A stretch of 6,889 nt of DNA from Oscillospiraceae bacterium (GTDB lineage: Bacteria; Bacillota_A; Clostridia; Oscillospirales; Ruminococcaceae): NCBI GenBank assembly GCA_018109965.1, contig JAGBFE010000163.1:1-6889 (forward strand). Reading direction: 5' to 3'. The translations under genes were made by a program, and so were the position numbers. Under the pieces are notes generated by a model. It did not search any database, had not been told where the DNA came from, and saw nothing but the letters and a program-made list of their open reading frames with translations. Each line of letters starts with the position of its first letter. Within the stretch, counting starts at the first letter, position 1. This document shows positions 5,221 to 6,889 of the stretch, one piece after another.

Positions 5221-6889
5221 TTATTTAATTCGTTCAAGTTTACCAATAACTTCCATATCAGGTGTTATTACTGCACTTTCATAAGTATCGTAGATAACCA
5301 TACCCGGTTTAAGGTCATTTGTCTTTTTGATATTTTTAACAAATGTATAGTCTATCTCCACCCTTGCAGAATCTTTTAAACTGGAATGATGCACTGCAAG
5401 CATTGCAGCTTCATTCTGTGTTCTGAGAGGGATATCATTGCCTTCACTGAAAACAACAACATGACTGCCCGGTGCTTTTTTTGTGTGGAACCACATATCC
5501 TTGCCGCGGGCTGTTTTCATTGTCAGTCTGTCATTCTGCAGATTGTTGCGGCCTACACAGATAAGGAAACCATCTGAAGATATATATTTTATAAAGTCCT
5601 GCGGCTTCTGCTTTTTTTCACGCTGTTTGAAATATTTTATATATCCTGCGCCGTGCAGTTCACTGCGGATCGCCATAAGCTCTGCTTCATTCTGCGCTTC
5701 ACCAACCGCATAGGAAATACTTTTGAGATATTCCAGTTCAATTTCACCCTGTTTGATAAGCTCGGTCAGCATTTTTACTGCAGTCTGGCGTTTTTTGTAT
5801 TCTTTATAATATTTCTGGGCATTCTGATTGCCGTTGAGTTTGCTGTCAAGCGGTATTACAATTTCTTCGTTGGTGTAATAATTTAAAACCTTTACCGATT
5901 TCATGCCCTTTTCCAGCTGCCACAGATTTGCAGTAAGCAGTTCGCCGTAGATTTTAAATTTTTCACTGTCCTGACTTTCCAGCAGCTCTTCCTGACGTGC
6001 AACCTGTTTGCGCTGTGTACGTTCTGTCAGTGTCTGTGTAAGACGATACAGGTCCTTGCCTTTCTGGCGCAGTCGCTCTGCTTTGTCTTTCTGCGCATAG
6101 TATTCATCCAGCAATATGTTGAGACTCTCATAACTTTTGCTTTCAAGACCTTCATACTGTTTAAGCGGCATAAAGCTGAACTCGCTTGGTTTGCCGTTTT
6201 CGTCATAGACAGTAGTATACTGCGGATTATTGTACAGTTCCACAATATCGTATACAGCTTTTTTTACTGCCTGTTGCTGAGCAACATCAAGATAAGCTGC
6301 ATAAACATCTCTGTCGCCGACTGCACGATAAGCAATTTCCCTTGCAATAACAGGGCCTATGCCCTGAGTATTTTTCATAAATGCAGTATTAAGCGGTGCA
6401 TCAAATGCAAAAACCTTTTCCAGAACCTGTTCAGTTTCACCAATCAGATTTGGATTTTCTCTGTTTGGCGGCAGCTTGTAGGTAAGTCCTGGTAAAAGCT
6501 GACGGACACTGGAGGCATCCGCATCCACACGTTTCATTGCATCTATAACCTTGCCATCCTGATTTATTGCAACGATATTTGCATAACGGCCCATCAGCTC
6601 AACTGCCAGGTCAAGCTGAACAGTGTCACCCATTTCGCTTGTAGCAGTAAACGCCAGCATTATTATTCTTTCGCCTTTTATGCTGTTTGCAGCCACAAAT
6701 TTTGCACCTGCAAAATATTTTCGCATCAGCATACAGAAGCTTGGCGGCACCTGCGGATTTTCAAAACTTTCCTTTGTTATGCAAACCCTTGCAGAGCCGC
6801 TTCGCGCAGATATAAGCAGCTTGATATTTCCGTCCCTTTTACGCATATGCATAACTATTTCATCTTTTGACGGCTGATGTATTTTATCT
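5221..6889 (-). CDS. rqcH: Rqc2-type NFACT ribosome quality-control protein RqcH, 5' end outside window
   Basis: RqcH binds obstructed 50S subunits carrying peptidyl-tRNA and recruits tRNA-Ala to add a C-terminal alanine tail that marks the stalled chain for degradation. Homologues have also been called fibronectin-binding proteins (FbpA, PavA). The frame stays open to 6889: codons before the ATG at 6852 read DKIHQPSKDEIV, matching the family, so that ATG is internal and about 24 N-terminal residues are missing. Numbering from that ATG: NFACT-N continues to about 150 (PPSFCMLMRK 36-45, ELMGRYANI 85-93), a helix-hairpin-helix at 160-180 (GIGP), coiled-coil arms at about 245-300 and 345-400, then NFACT-R from about 420 with DMWFH (452-456) and PGSHVV (461-466). 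The functional Asp-Arg pair of B. subtilis RqcH (97-98) reads Glu-Arg here (61-62). The stop at 5223-5221 is followed by a strong terminator, so it ends its transcript. Confidence 0.95.
   Translation of the reverse strand, partial: DKIHQPSKDEIVMHMRKRDGNIKLLISARSGSARVCITKESFENPQVPPSFCMLMRKYFAGAKFVAANSIKGERIIMLAFTATSEMGDTVQLDLAVELMGRYANIVAINQDGKVIDAMKRVDADASSVRQLLPGLTYKLPPNRENPNLIGETEQVLEKVFAFDAPLNTAFMKNTQGIGPVIAREIAYRAVGDRDVYAAYLDVAQQQAVKKAVYDIVELYNNPQYTTVYDENGKPSEFSFMPLKQYEGLESKSYESLNILLDEYYAQKDKAERLRQKGKDLYRLTQTLTERTQRKQVARQEELLESQDSEKFKIYGELLTANLWQLEKGMKSVKVLNYYTNEEIVIPLDSKLNGNQNAQKYYKEYKKRQTAVKMLTELIKQGEIELEYLKSISYAVGEAQNEAELMAIRSELHGAGYIKYFKQREKKQKPQDFIKYISSDGFLICVGRNNLQNDRLTMKTARGKDMWFHTKKAPGSHVVVFSEGNDIPLRTQNEAAMLAVHHSSLKDSARVEIDYTFVKNIKKTNDLKPGMVIYDTYESAVITPDMEVIGKLERIK

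Overview
The window is a piece of a low-GC Gram-positive (Bacillota) chromosome. Every real gene lies on the minus strand, so transcription runs from high to low coordinates. The evidence for Bacillota is the moderate-to-low GC content, very strong GGAGG ribosome binding sites, r-protein sequences of Bacillota type (for example Arg-Gln-Lys-Gly-Thr-Gly-His in L4 and the His-Lys-Tyr-Lys loop of S10), and a long bacterial NFACT protein of the RqcH type. The protein style would fit Negativicutes or a related clostridial lineage, but the sequence alone does not prove that.

Layout in transcription order. (1) 6889-5221: most of rqcH, the ribosome quality-control factor that adds alanine tails to stalled nascent chains. 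Its 5' end lies outside the window, and a very clean intrinsic terminator follows at 5171-5134. (2) 5140-4591: about 550 bp without a convincing gene. It holds two good sigma-A-type promoters (P1 near 5098-5070, P2 near 4933-4905) and a structured 5' leader of roughly 470 nt (from P1) or 310 nt (from P2) ahead of rpsJ. (3) 4590-1: the S10 operon in canonical order, rpsJ (S10), rplC (L3), rplD (L4), rplW (L23), rplB (L2), rpsS (S19), rplV (L22), rpsC (S3) and rplP (L16, cut by the window edge). Spacing is tight and two junctions are TAATG stop/start overlaps (rplD/rplW and rpsC/rplP). Longer gaps of 101 nt (rpsJ-rplC) and 94 nt (rplW-rplB) each hold stem-loops.

The most striking anomaly is in rpsC. 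The conserved N-terminus (MGQKVNPHG...) and the rest of the protein lie in different reading frames that meet at a run of eight A on the coding strand (958-951). The upstream frame ends after 34 codons. This is either a homopolymer sequencing or assembly error, or, less likely, a gene that depends on slippage. The run contains an A-AAA-AAG heptamer in the correct phase for a -1 shift that would restore a 224-residue S3.

The second point of interest is the long rpsJ leader. It has several perfect stem-loops, a duplicated GGGCGAC...TGCAAAG element whose copies could compete for one complementary segment, and an early hairpin followed by a U-tract. Together these suggest attenuation or autogenous control of the operon. 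Functionally, the window places genes for the ribosome's 30S head and 50S exit-tunnel proteins (S10, S19, S3; L3, L4, L22, L23, L2, L16) next to a factor that rescues stalled 50S subunits.
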